From contig VLTN01000012.1 in NCBI GenBank assembly GCA_008330645.1, forward strand, positions 434,001 to 498,000: a DNA stretch of 64,000 nt, given 5' to 3'. A model generated the notes under the pieces. The model saw nothing but the letters and a program-made list of their open reading frames with translations, did no database searches and was not told where the DNA came from. Within the stretch, counting starts at the first letter, position 1, and each line of letters begins with the position of its first letter. Shown one piece after another: positions 41,101 to 48,808 of the stretch. The position numbers and the translations under genes are program-made. The DNA comes from Cafeteria roenbergensis (taxonomy: Eukaryota; Sar; Bigyra; Bicosoecida; Cafeteriaceae).

Positions 41101-44100
41101 CCGGCGCGCGCGGGTCCGCTCCGCTGGGTGCGGCGGCTGAGGCGGGCGTGTTGGCGGAGGTCGTCGATCGCGACCGGCCCGGCAGAGCCGCGGCGCTCTG
41201 CCACCCGCAGGTGGAGGCTGACACGTCATCGAGCGATGACGACGACGGTTTCGCGGACGTCGACCCGGAGCAGCGGTTCGACGGCCAGGTTAGCATGAGC
41301 GGAAGCGCGTCGCATCGGGCCTGGGGGGGGCTGGGCGGCCCGTACCCGGAGCGGCGGCGGCGGCGACGGGGACGGGGCGGTGGGCGGCTCGACTCGGACC
41401 ACTTTGACGCCGAGGAGGAGGAGGCGGAGGCGGCGGCGGAGGAGGTGGCAGGGCACAGGCAGTCTGGGCGCGCGAGCGGTGCAGCTGGCGCCTCGAGCAA
41501 GCGACGGTCGTCGGGCCGGCGGGCCGACACCGGATCCCGCGGGGTGAGCTTCGCTGGGGCAGGCGGGGCATCGGCGGGCGCCTTCGGGCCGCAGGGGGGC
41601 GGGGTGGGAGTGGCTGGCCCTCCGCCCGACCCCATCACCGCGGCGGCCGAGGCTCTGGTCGCGGGGGCGGAGATGGGTGTCGTGCGGAGCGCAGTCGCCA
41701 CCCGCGGTTTCGCCGCTCAGGGCGAGGGCGTGGGCCGCAGCATGCGGCGGGCGACGCGCGGGCGGGTCCGGGGCGCCGTGCGTCCAGCCATGCCGGGGTC
41801 AACGCCTCTGGAGGGCGCAGACGACGACTCTGGAGACGATGTTGGGTCGGCGGCCTTGGCTGGGGGCGTTGCGGGGCGAGACGGGGGGGGGCTGTTGGGT
41901 GCCGTGTCCAGGGTGGGCGCCGACAGAGTGGGCGGGGGCGGCGGCGGCGAGACGGCGTCCGGCACGCCGGCTGCGGCGCGGGCGGCCGCGGAGGAGGCGC
42001 TGATGGCCACGGGCGCCGTTTCGCGTGTGTTCAAGGCGATGCCGGTCACGGGAGGCGGCGGGGTGGCGGGGTCGGTCGCTGCCTCCCCCGTGCGGGTGAG
42101 CACATCTGGAAGGCGGAAGGGGCCTGGCCGCGGCGGGGGCGCGGGCACCACTGCCAGCGCCAGCACGCTTCCCCCCCTCGGGCGCCGGACGGCGGCCGGA
42201 TCAGCCGCCGCGGCTGCCGGTGGTCCCGCTGGCGCCCGCGGGCGTGCCGGCGCAGGCGCTGGCGGCATGCGCGGCAGCCGGAGCCTCGCCACGCTCCCTG
42301 GCGGTCCCACCGGTGGCATGGGCGCAGCCCGGGGCCATGCGGCGTGGGAGCGCGTGGGTGCGGCCAGCAGACCGTCTTCGCCCGGGTCGGAGCGACGCGG
42401 CGGCCACTCCTTCCAGCGCAGCCGGCGCAACTCTCCGCCCAAGATGACCACTGCTGGGCTGACGTCGGCCGGGTACACGGAAGCCGCTCTCGGGACGCGG
42501 CTGGGCACCGGTGCGGTGGGCAGCGTTGCGTCGCTCATTTCGGCCGGGGCGTCGGTGGATTCCGGCGGGCGGTCGCCCGGGGCAGTGGGCGCCCACTCCG
42601 CCGTCCCGGGCAGCAGGAGCGGGCGCCAGGCCGTGCAGTCAGCGTTCCACGTGGGGTCGACGCTTGTGGCGGCGCCGCTTGCCGGGGCGGCCTCGGCCGA
42701 AACGGCGGTGACCCTGACGGCAGGGCAAGCGGAGAACGCCTTGGTGCTGTGCGGCCTGTGGGACGTCGCCGCGGTTTCGCGGACGCACGATGCGCCTGTG
42801 GGCGACGGTCTTGGGAACAAGGCCTCCGTGCCACGGCTGGGTGAGTGGCGGTCGTCGGCGCTGGACGGCGCTGTCGCCGCTGCGGAGACGGAGGCCAGAC
42901 GGCAGCGGACGCGCGCGATGCGGTCTATGGGGGTGAGGGTGGCCTCGCCGTCGTCGCAGGTCGTCGCAGAGGGCTTTGCGGCAGACAGCGTGAGCAGCTG
43001 CGACGTTGACGGGTCGGACCGCGCGTCCGTTGCGCAGCTGCCGGACGGCGAGCTCGCCGCCAGGGAGGGGGAGGTCGCGGCGCTGGCGCGCAGCGGGCCA
43101 AGGGTGCCCACGGAGGAGGAGGCCGCGGTCCTCCGGGCCAGGTCTCGGCAGCGGAGGCGGTCCGGGGGCGCGCTGGGGGCTACGGCCGGGTCGACGGGCG
43201 CGGGGGCTTTCGCTGGAACAGAGGCTGACACGGTCAGGGGCGCGGCGTCAGGAGGCTGGCAGCGCGTCCTGCTCTCAAGCGACGCAGCCAGCGACACGGT
43301 GATGACCAGGGCGTGGAGGGAGCAGGCGGCGGGAAGGCTCCTGGGCGGCGGCAGAGGCGGCGGCGGCGGCGGAGGCGGCCGCGGCACGAGCGGGCACCGC
43401 GGCGGGCGGGGCGTGGACGCCCAGAGCGGCACGGGCGCGGGAATGGGCAGCTCTGCCAGGCTGGGCCAGTCCAAGGCGTCGCGTGCGTCCGCGCCTCCCA
43501 GCGTCTCCGCGCTGACTGGGGCGCTGCCCCTCGGACCCGAGCACGCCTCCCGTCTCAGCTACGACGCGCGCCTGCTGGGGCTGCTGACGGCGGTTTCGCA
43601 GGACCCCAACGCGAAGCGGTGGACATACTACGCCCCTGCTGTTGGCGAGACGTTTATGGACTTTGGGCGTGTGCTGGTGGGCAAGCGGTACGGGTTTCGC
43701 ATCGAGGTGCGCAACGTATCGGGCGACACTCTGCGGGTGCACGCTGCGAAGCGAGGGTTGCCGGGGCTGAAGCTGCGCTACAGGGCGCGGCCGGCCGCAG
43801 CGGGCATGACCATCCTTCTGGACATGCAGCTTCAGGCGGGGCAGCCGCTCGAGGCGATCGGCCACGTGGTCGTCACCGCCACGGCGGGCACGCGGGAGGA
43901 GCGCCTCGTCTGCCCTTGCTATGTGCGCGCTGTGGAGCCGGGGTCCGTGGCTGCCCGGCTTGCCGACCTGCCCCCTGCACAGGGGGTTGTGCCGCTGGGG
44001 GTCGACGGCCGCGCCGACGGCGCCGGAGAGGACTCCTCGTCGGATGGGGGCGCGGCCCTAGATGCCCTGGGCACGGCCATGCCTGATTCGCCGGGGGGCG

Positions 44101-44126
44101 GGGGTGGAGGCTTTCACCCTCAGTGA
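38187..44126 (+). CDS. Large candidate ciliary protein with EF-hand-like and ASH domains
   Basis: Single frame of 1,979 residues from MSGQRATDRRP. Residues about 294-335 are a basic IQ-like helix (ALRSITSGAMTAVVAVRLRKF). Residues about 530-750 hold an EF-hand-pair-like region without obvious calcium loops (LRRLFDTYARLF, MSRGELLFLLRDIEVVPQL, LDFRRFCRILVRVALF). Residues about 1810-1910 resemble an ASH/MSP-like Ig fold (FMDFGRVLVGKRYGFRIEVRNVSGDTL). Such combinations occur in axonemal and basal-body proteins, so a flagellar role is inferred rather than shown. The rest is Gly/Ala/Ser-rich linker. Confidence 0.6.
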   Translation: MSGQRATDRRPAPSPPQRRRKPPSPELAATVGMPEVPEWRRVELDSSSSDDDAERKVPQPKGAAARSPASGAGLGSPSSVQRAPSFTLPPTVEELLGGAAGGDGVPPGPVLARIIARAEVAKPVPGRPGPTSGHGADGPTGGAPKGARGRRDSAGGEGAWRASHAPPSSTHSRRLSSFIKQRGVPAASPMRGSASPSVGSAQTPRSPGSPGFAFPADPSRSRSASPMIVGGPLGAAGSGATGSPQSASGVRWEGSGRSGSPLPPPSPAASAAAAFAMAAAGSSDARHAGMPMSPTRMRIQRQRQTSSALRSITSGAMTAVVAVRLRKFAKNAVRRRRESQAGQEGAGPSGRQERKDAGRRGSGRQSPGPEEAARAARGGAKPGGGRRRGSGPGALRVQTPDTGVRGGAGAASGAPAGGRGGGGGPGAGRLGSMTGGAGGGGTIARQDRQVMILRRPDPRSNLAGETPLFALFKRAIQLGRLPPVSDAASVLREAQAVAETASLGGDVGVAARAQEAALAQMVAGLPSSRRPRLVHPVAMYDAARYKSLRGREPNPAVGPLRRLFDTYARLFSAGAQLASMGKDALTYDMRAYARKTMSRGELLFLLRDIEVVPQLASRTEVEWVFDRRTHPVKMPHTSIRARPGAGLRAVAELAAGKPAAGEAEEDDVDAAGGGATSSHGPIAGMDPSAAAAAIDAAVSRDPIVEELGWTLDDATVETQLRQGDLDFRRFCRILVRVALFAMSKPSIALSGLGMPSHARLPSGRARLARPPGDDAIPLPREEDDLVLLPQPSDPIDPVTTRAAPQARQALAALGLTPALAARRATASPAAKLRRFLRHTRLVSPSHVSNILNTVARETDDLLNAPGPPPSDMDRASYLPQQSGAVVDAKRAVAALHARRTRLANARGALLPDGEGRLVDSQWRGGASASSVGAIAVTLSRQVPPPTSGTGASAPGPSLASLPAGHRTLPGLAGARGSAPLGAAAEAGVLAEVVDRDRPGRAAALCHPQVEADTSSSDDDDGFADVDPEQRFDGQVSMSGSASHRAWGGLGGPYPERRRRRRGRGGGRLDSDHFDAEEEEAEAAAEEVAGHRQSGRASGAAGASSKRRSSGRRADTGSRGVSFAGAGGASAGAFGPQGGGVGVAGPPPDPITAAAEALVAGAEMGVVRSAVATRGFAAQGEGVGRSMRRATRGRVRGAVRPAMPGSTPLEGADDDSGDDVGSAALAGGVAGRDGGGLLGAVSRVGADRVGGGGGGETASGTPAAARAAAEEALMATGAVSRVFKAMPVTGGGGVAGSVAASPVRVSTSGRRKGPGRGGGAGTTASASTLPPLGRRTAAGSAAAAAGGPAGARGRAGAGAGGMRGSRSLATLPGGPTGGMGAARGHAAWERVGAASRPSSPGSERRGGHSFQRSRRNSPPKMTTAGLTSAGYTEAALGTRLGTGAVGSVASLISAGASVDSGGRSPGAVGAHSAVPGSRSGRQAVQSAFHVGSTLVAAPLAGAASAETAVTLTAGQAENALVLCGLWDVAAVSRTHDAPVGDGLGNKASVPRLGEWRSSALDGAVAAAETEARRQRTRAMRSMGVRVASPSSQVVAEGFAADSVSSCDVDGSDRASVAQLPDGELAAREGEVAALARSGPRVPTEEEAAVLRARSRQRRRSGGALGATAGSTGAGAFAGTEADTVRGAASGGWQRVLLSSDAASDTVMTRAWREQAAGRLLGGGRGGGGGGGGRGTSGHRGGRGVDAQSGTGAGMGSSARLGQSKASRASAPPSVSALTGALPLGPEHASRLSYDARLLGLLTAVSQDPNAKRWTYYAPAVGETFMDFGRVLVGKRYGFRIEVRNVSGDTLRVHAAKRGLPGLKLRYRARPAAAGMTILLDMQLQAGQPLEAIGHVVVTATAGTREERLVCPCYVRAVEPGSVAARLADLPPAQGVVPLGVDGRADGAGEDSSSDGGAALDALGTAMPDSPGGGGGGFHPQ

Positions 44127-44551
44127 GGCTTGGCGCTCGCTGTCGGAGCACCTGGTGCGCGCGAGGTTGTGTGGCGTGGCTGCAGCGCAGAGCGCTCTTG
44201 CCGCCGTCGAATGGGCGGGCTCTCGCGAGGAGGCTGGGACCCGGTTGCAAGCGACAGGCGAACACGCGCGTGGCGCGCAGGCGTTGCGTGCGGTTGTTGG
44301 TTTGCAGTGTGCTGCGTGCTGTGAGTGGGGGCGAGGCGCGGTTGCCCGGCGTTGGCCAACGAGAGCGCCTGCTGTCCGGGCCGGTGTCGGGGGGCGAGGT
44401 TCGGGCACCCGCTGCCCAAAGAGACCGCCACGCGCGCGCGCGCCGCGTAACACCGCCACGCGCAGCCCGTTTGGCGAGCGGCTGTGCGCAGTGCTTCCAT
44501 TGCAAGCAGGGCGCTCTGGAGAGTCGCGCCCACGCAGCGAGGCGCGGGCGC
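44127..44551. other. Convergent intergenic spacer
   Basis: 425 bp between the 3' ends of two convergent genes. It is rich in gcgcgc and ggcgtt runs. Nothing coding or structural was identified. Confidence 0.5.
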
Positions 44552-46172
44552 TCACTCGGCGGCAGGGCGGAGCGCCGCCTCGTAGATCTTGTCGAGAGCG
44601 TCCTTTGAGATGGGAGCAGGGGTGTGGAGCGCGTCCGAGGAGCCGGCGGGGGCAACGGATGCCGCGGGCATCTCGCCGGCGCGGCTCCGGTGGAGGTGCG
44701 CGCAGCGCCAGACGCCATCGTGGGCCATGAACACGCGCGTTTCGGCAAAGTTTGCCGTGCCAGCAAGGGACTGCACAGCGCGGGTGTAGCTCACCACGGC
44801 GACGTTGGGGGTCTGCAGGCTGACGGTGGGTGAGAGCATCGCGGACCGGCGAGCCGGGAGGGGCTTCCCAGCGGCCTTGGCTGCCTCCGCCGCCCGCTTG
44901 CCCTCGTCGAAGTAGAACTTGTGGAACTCAAGGCCGCACACGGTGGCGCCGTGCGTCTCATCCTCCACGGCCGTCATGTCGGGCTCGCACAGCGCCGCAT
45001 ACGCCTCCCAGTCCAGCGAGTCGGCGGCGTCCAGCATGGCCTGCGCAGCGGCGACAGCCTCCTTCTTCACCACCGGCGCGACCGCGCGAAGGGTGGCCTT
45101 GAACACCTGGTCGACCTCGGGCGCGCCGTCGATGCGGAACACGCGGCCGAGCTTGTCGTAGTGCGAGACCACCGGCATGGTCTCCTCCTTGAACACGCGG
45201 AACCGCTTCTGAATGGTGTCTGCGCAGTGTGGGGCGGTGGTGGGCGCGGGTGCAGGCGCGGGGGGCACGGGGAGTGTGGGGGGGAGCGTTGGGGGGCGTC
45301 TGGGGCAGAGGCAGGGGCACAAGGCGCAGGAAGGCATGCCAGTGGGCGCAGGGCGCAAGGGGGGGCTGTGCTGTTCGCAAGGCTTACCGGCGTTGTCGTC
45401 CGTGCGGCCGGAAGTCTTGCCGCGTTCCAGCAGGCGGTCGAGGCGGGTCTCGTCGTCGACGTCGTAGAAGAGGACGCCCTCGACGTCGACGCTGTCGCCC
45501 ATGACGGCCTTCCACCCCTCGAAGTTGTTCTCGTTGCGGGGGAATCCGTCGATGAGGAAGCGGGTCCGGCCGGACTCGGCCATCGCCTTGGCGAGGAGCG
45601 AAACGGTGATCTCAACGGGCACGATGCGGCCGTCGAGAATGTACTTGGCGATGAGGTCGCCGTGCGCTGAGCCGCTCTTGCGCTCCGCGCGCAGAAGGTC
45701 GCCGGCGGACAAGTGGACGAAGCCGCATTCCTTCACCAGGCGCTCGCATTGCGTGCCCTTGCCGGCACCGGGGCCGCCGAGGACAAACAGTACGTTGGGC
45801 CGCTTCGCAAACTCCGGCGTGGTCACGTCCGTGCCAGCTGGAGCCTCCTCCGCGGCGGCAACGTTGGCTGCAGCAAATGCCGCGGCCGCCGCAGTCGACA
45901 CGGCAGCGGCGGCGACGAAGCGCCCCCGACGGGCGTCCGAGCTGGCATCCCTGCGGCCCAACAGCAAGCCAATCCAGCGGAGCGTCAGGGCCGCGTCAGC
46001 CGCAGGGCGAGGCGCCGGCGCTGAGGGCCAGCACTCGTCAGGCAAGGGGCGGCCGGCGCAGTCGCTGCTGCCACCTGCCGCTGTCAACACAGGCTCACGG
46101 GACGGGGATGGAGGCCACAGCCGCCGTGCGCGCACGCGCAGCCAGCCGGATCGCTCTCGGGGCGCGGGACAG
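44552..46172 (-). CDS. Mitochondrial UMP-CMP kinase fused to a CaMKII hub domain
   Basis: Three exons (46099-46172, 45388-45950, 44552-45219) give 434 residues with phases 2 and 1. The lead MLSRAPRAIRLAARARTAAV looks like a mitochondrial presequence. The kinase has the P-loop GGPGAGKGTQ near residue 80, DLLRAE, LIDGFPRNENNFEGW and the short LID RGKTSGRTDDN typical of UMP-CMP kinases, ending MPVVSHYDKLGRVFRI. Directly after, from residue 264, comes a CaMKII association domain: MLDAADSLDWEAYAALCEPD, MTAVE, GLEFHKFYFDEG, AVVSYTRAVQ, ETRVF and DGVWRCAHLHRS. The hub normally oligomerises CaMKII. Here it could assemble the nucleotide kinase into rings. The exon 3 frame covers the end of the kinase and the whole hub without a gap, so the fusion is not a splice artefact. 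Confidence 0.88.
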
Positions 46173-46557
46173 CATGGTCGGCCGAGGGTGCGATGCGAGT
46201 GGCTGAGGCTCGGCTCTGCAGCCGAAACGCCGACGCCGAGCCGCCGTGATTGGCCGGGGCGCTTGGGCCGCGGGAGGGAGAGCGCGCGCAGCGGCCAAGG
46301 CAATGCATACATAGACCACCGGGAGGTTGCGCCGCGCGCCTTGCGCGGTCAAGCAAGTGGGGAGATTGCCACGCTTGAGCGAATGCTTTTGCTGAGTTCT
46401 CGCGGACACAGGATAAAACACATGGGACAGCCGAGCAGCGAGCGGGCCAATACCCGCCATTCAAGCTGGCGCACCGGGGAGCGCGCCAGCTGCGCGAGAA
46501 CACTCGGCTCGACGAAGGTGCGAAGCTAGCGCCTGCTGGGAGCGAGGGCGCCAGGCA
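46173..46557. other. Intergenic between the UMP-CMP kinase and CaM kinase genes
   Basis: 385 bp between two minus-strand genes: the promoter of the fusion gene and the 3' flank of the kinase gene. No third gene or hub-coding exon is seen, so the kinase gene does not simply continue into the hub. Confidence 0.6.
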
Positions 46558-48505
46558 TCAAGGCGCCGAAGCCGCCGCAGCCGCCGCAGCCGCGGCCGAT
46601 CCAGGGGCGACCTCTGCGGCCCCGCTGCTCTCCTCGGGGAGGGCTGCCGACGCTGCGGCGGCCTCGGCGGCCTCCGTGGCAGAGGTCTCGTCAGCGCCGC
46701 CGTCGGCAGCCTCTGCTGCTGCGGTCGCGGCAGCCGCTCCCTTGAACACCATCTCGGCGCGGGAAGACCCGCCCCCCGACGAAACGAGCTTGCGGAGGGC
46801 CGCCATGGCGCCGATGGCGCGCACCCCTGCGCGGAGACGCTCCTTCAGCCTGAGCTTGCGGATGCTGGCCTGGGCTGCGGCGAGCGAGGTGTCGCCCGCG
46901 CCCGCGGCCTCGGACTTGACCCACGGGTGCTCCATAACGTCCTCGGCGGAGTACCTGGCGGTGGGGTCGACCACGAGCATGCGGCGGATGAGGTCCTTGG
47001 CGCTCTCGGTGATGCCATCCCACCAGGGGGAGGGGAAGTCGTAGGCCGCGCGCTTGATTTGGTCGAAGAGCTGCGCGCAGCGGAGGCGGGCGCGGTGGGA
47101 AGGGGGTTGCGTGCGGGATTCGGGGGCGACGGGTGTGGCCGCGGCGGGGGCCGGTGAGGGCGCCGCTCGCGACAGCGCAGGCAGCAGCGGCAGCGAGAGC
47201 ACCGACTGTGAGGCAGGGGCGGAGGGGCCAGTTGGCAGGCCGCGGTACTCACCACGGCGTTGTTCTCGCTGTAAAAGGGCGGGAAGCCGCAGAGCAGGAT
47301 GTAGAGGATGACGCCCAATGACCAGATGTCCACCTTGGTGGTGTACGACTCGCCTCGCAAGATCTCGGGGGCAACGTATCCGGGCGTCCCGCAGGCCGTG
47401 AACATCACGTTGGCCTCCCCAATGACCTTGCCGAGCCCAAAGTCGACAATCTTGATCGGCGAGTCCGGGTCTTGGGAGGTGTACATGAGGTTCTCGGGCT
47501 TGAGGTCGCGGTGCGCAATGCCCAGCAAGTGGGCGTGGTGCATCCCGGCCGCAATCTGGCGCACTGCGTCGGCAGCCTCCTTCTCGGTGTACTTTTCCTT
47601 GGTCACCACCCTGCGGGGGCAGTGCGGCGGGGTGGCGGGTGGGCTCGGGCGCGCTCGGCAGCGGCGGCGCGGCTTCGCAACGACTACCACGTCGGGGTGC
47701 AAACAACAGCTACCCTTCAGCGACATGGGCAGCGCCCGCCTTGCTCACCGGTCAAACAGGTCCTGGCCACGCAGAATCTCCATGACCATGTAAAAGTACT
47801 TGCTCGTGTCGAACACCTGGCGCAGCGTCACGACGTTTTCGTGGTTCAGCTTCTCCAGAATTTCAACCTCCACACCAAGCGCCTCTCGGTCGGCATCGCT
47901 GAGGCGCGACTTTTCGATCTGCTTGATGGCCCACTCGCTCCCGTCGGCCTTGAAGGTTGCGCGGTAGACGTGCGCGAAGGACCCGCTGCGGGGCGGCACG
48001 TGGCGCTCGCGGAGGGCATGCGGGGTGGCCAGAAACGCCAAGCAGCGCAAACCAAGGCGCACGTGTGTCTCCGGCTGAGCTGGCGGCGCAGCTGCCCCAG
48101 GCCCAGGGGGGATCACTCCCATGCGGAGCCGCGATGACTCGGTCGCTCTCCCATGGCACGGGGCTCGTGCTCCCGCCGCCGGCAACGGCACGCAGCTTGG
48201 CCCAGGCTGGCTTCGGCATCGCTGGCGCGTGCCAGGTTGCGCGCTCACCTGCCCAAGAGGTCTCCGAACTCGTACTCCTCACGGCACTGGTCACCAGGTC
48301 CCCTCCTGCGAAGCACTCGGGGGCGCGAGGGGCGGGGGGAGTCGCCTGCCGCGGCGCACTGGGGACCAAAGCCGCTCGCAAGTCCCGAAGGTACTGCCGG
48401 GGGCCGCAAAAAGTCGGCACCTCCATCCCCCGCACCGGTCCCGAGAGGCCAGGCAGCGCCGCGACGGGCTCACCTGAAGAACTTCAGGATGCGCTTCATC
48501 GCCAT
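46558..48505 (-). CDS. CaM-kinase-type Ser/Thr kinase without a hub domain
   Basis: Five exons (48474-48505, 48249-48305, 47749-47985, 47253-47610, 46558-47070) give 398 residues. Kinase motifs: EYEFGDLLGSGSFAHVYRA (Gly loop near 29-33), WAIKQIEK (VAIK-type Lys), HRDLKPEN (D144), VDFGLGKV (D165), GTPGYVAPEIL, DIWSLGVILYILLCGFPPF and the CaMK signature YDFPSPWWDGITESAKDLI. After HPWVKSE comes a basic helix (QASIRKLRLKERLRAG, then VRAIGAMAALRKL) that could be an autoinhibitory/calmodulin-binding segment like CaMKI. The tail is Ala-rich and no association domain follows. The N-terminus MAMKRILKFFRR is basic and amphipathic. All four donors are GTGAG. Confidence 0.88.
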
Positions 48506-48808
48506 GGTGACAGCCTCTGCAAGCACGCCCTCGTGGCGGAGGTGTGTCCGAGCGTGGGCGACGCAGCGCCCGACAGCAGCGTCTTTGCGGGCAGGGTCAA
48601 TATTCCGCGCCAAAGCCGCGTGCCGGGCGCACCTACAACACTCGGGCGAACTTGCAGCAACTGCCTCTGGCCCGCCGCACCCCGCGGAGCCCCGGGGAAT
48701 TGCCGCTAGCGACTGCCTCCCTCTGGCGCTTGCGTCGCGGGGGCAGCGGCCGGCGCGCGCGCGGCGCCTCGGCGAGCCGGGCACCCCACGTTGACCTTTG
48801 GGAACGCC
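48506..48808. promoter_or_regulatory. Divergent promoter, CaM kinase / 7TM-kinase genes
   Basis: 303 bp between outward-facing ATGs of two kinase genes, with a single AATATT at 48599-48604 that could serve both directions. Confidence 0.45.
48599..48604. promoter_or_regulatory. AATATT element between two kinase genes
   Basis: TCAATATTCC context, 94 bp from the CaM kinase ATG and about 205 bp from the 7TM-kinase ATG. The hexamer is a palindrome, so orientation does not decide which gene it serves. Confidence 0.4.

Noticed and set aside
46173-46312. Upstream ATG at 46312 as the start of the UMP-CMP kinase gene
   Set aside because: That frame would read through a good GTGAGC...CCGCAG intron. 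Starting at 46172 and splicing gives a typical mitochondrial presequence with matching phase.
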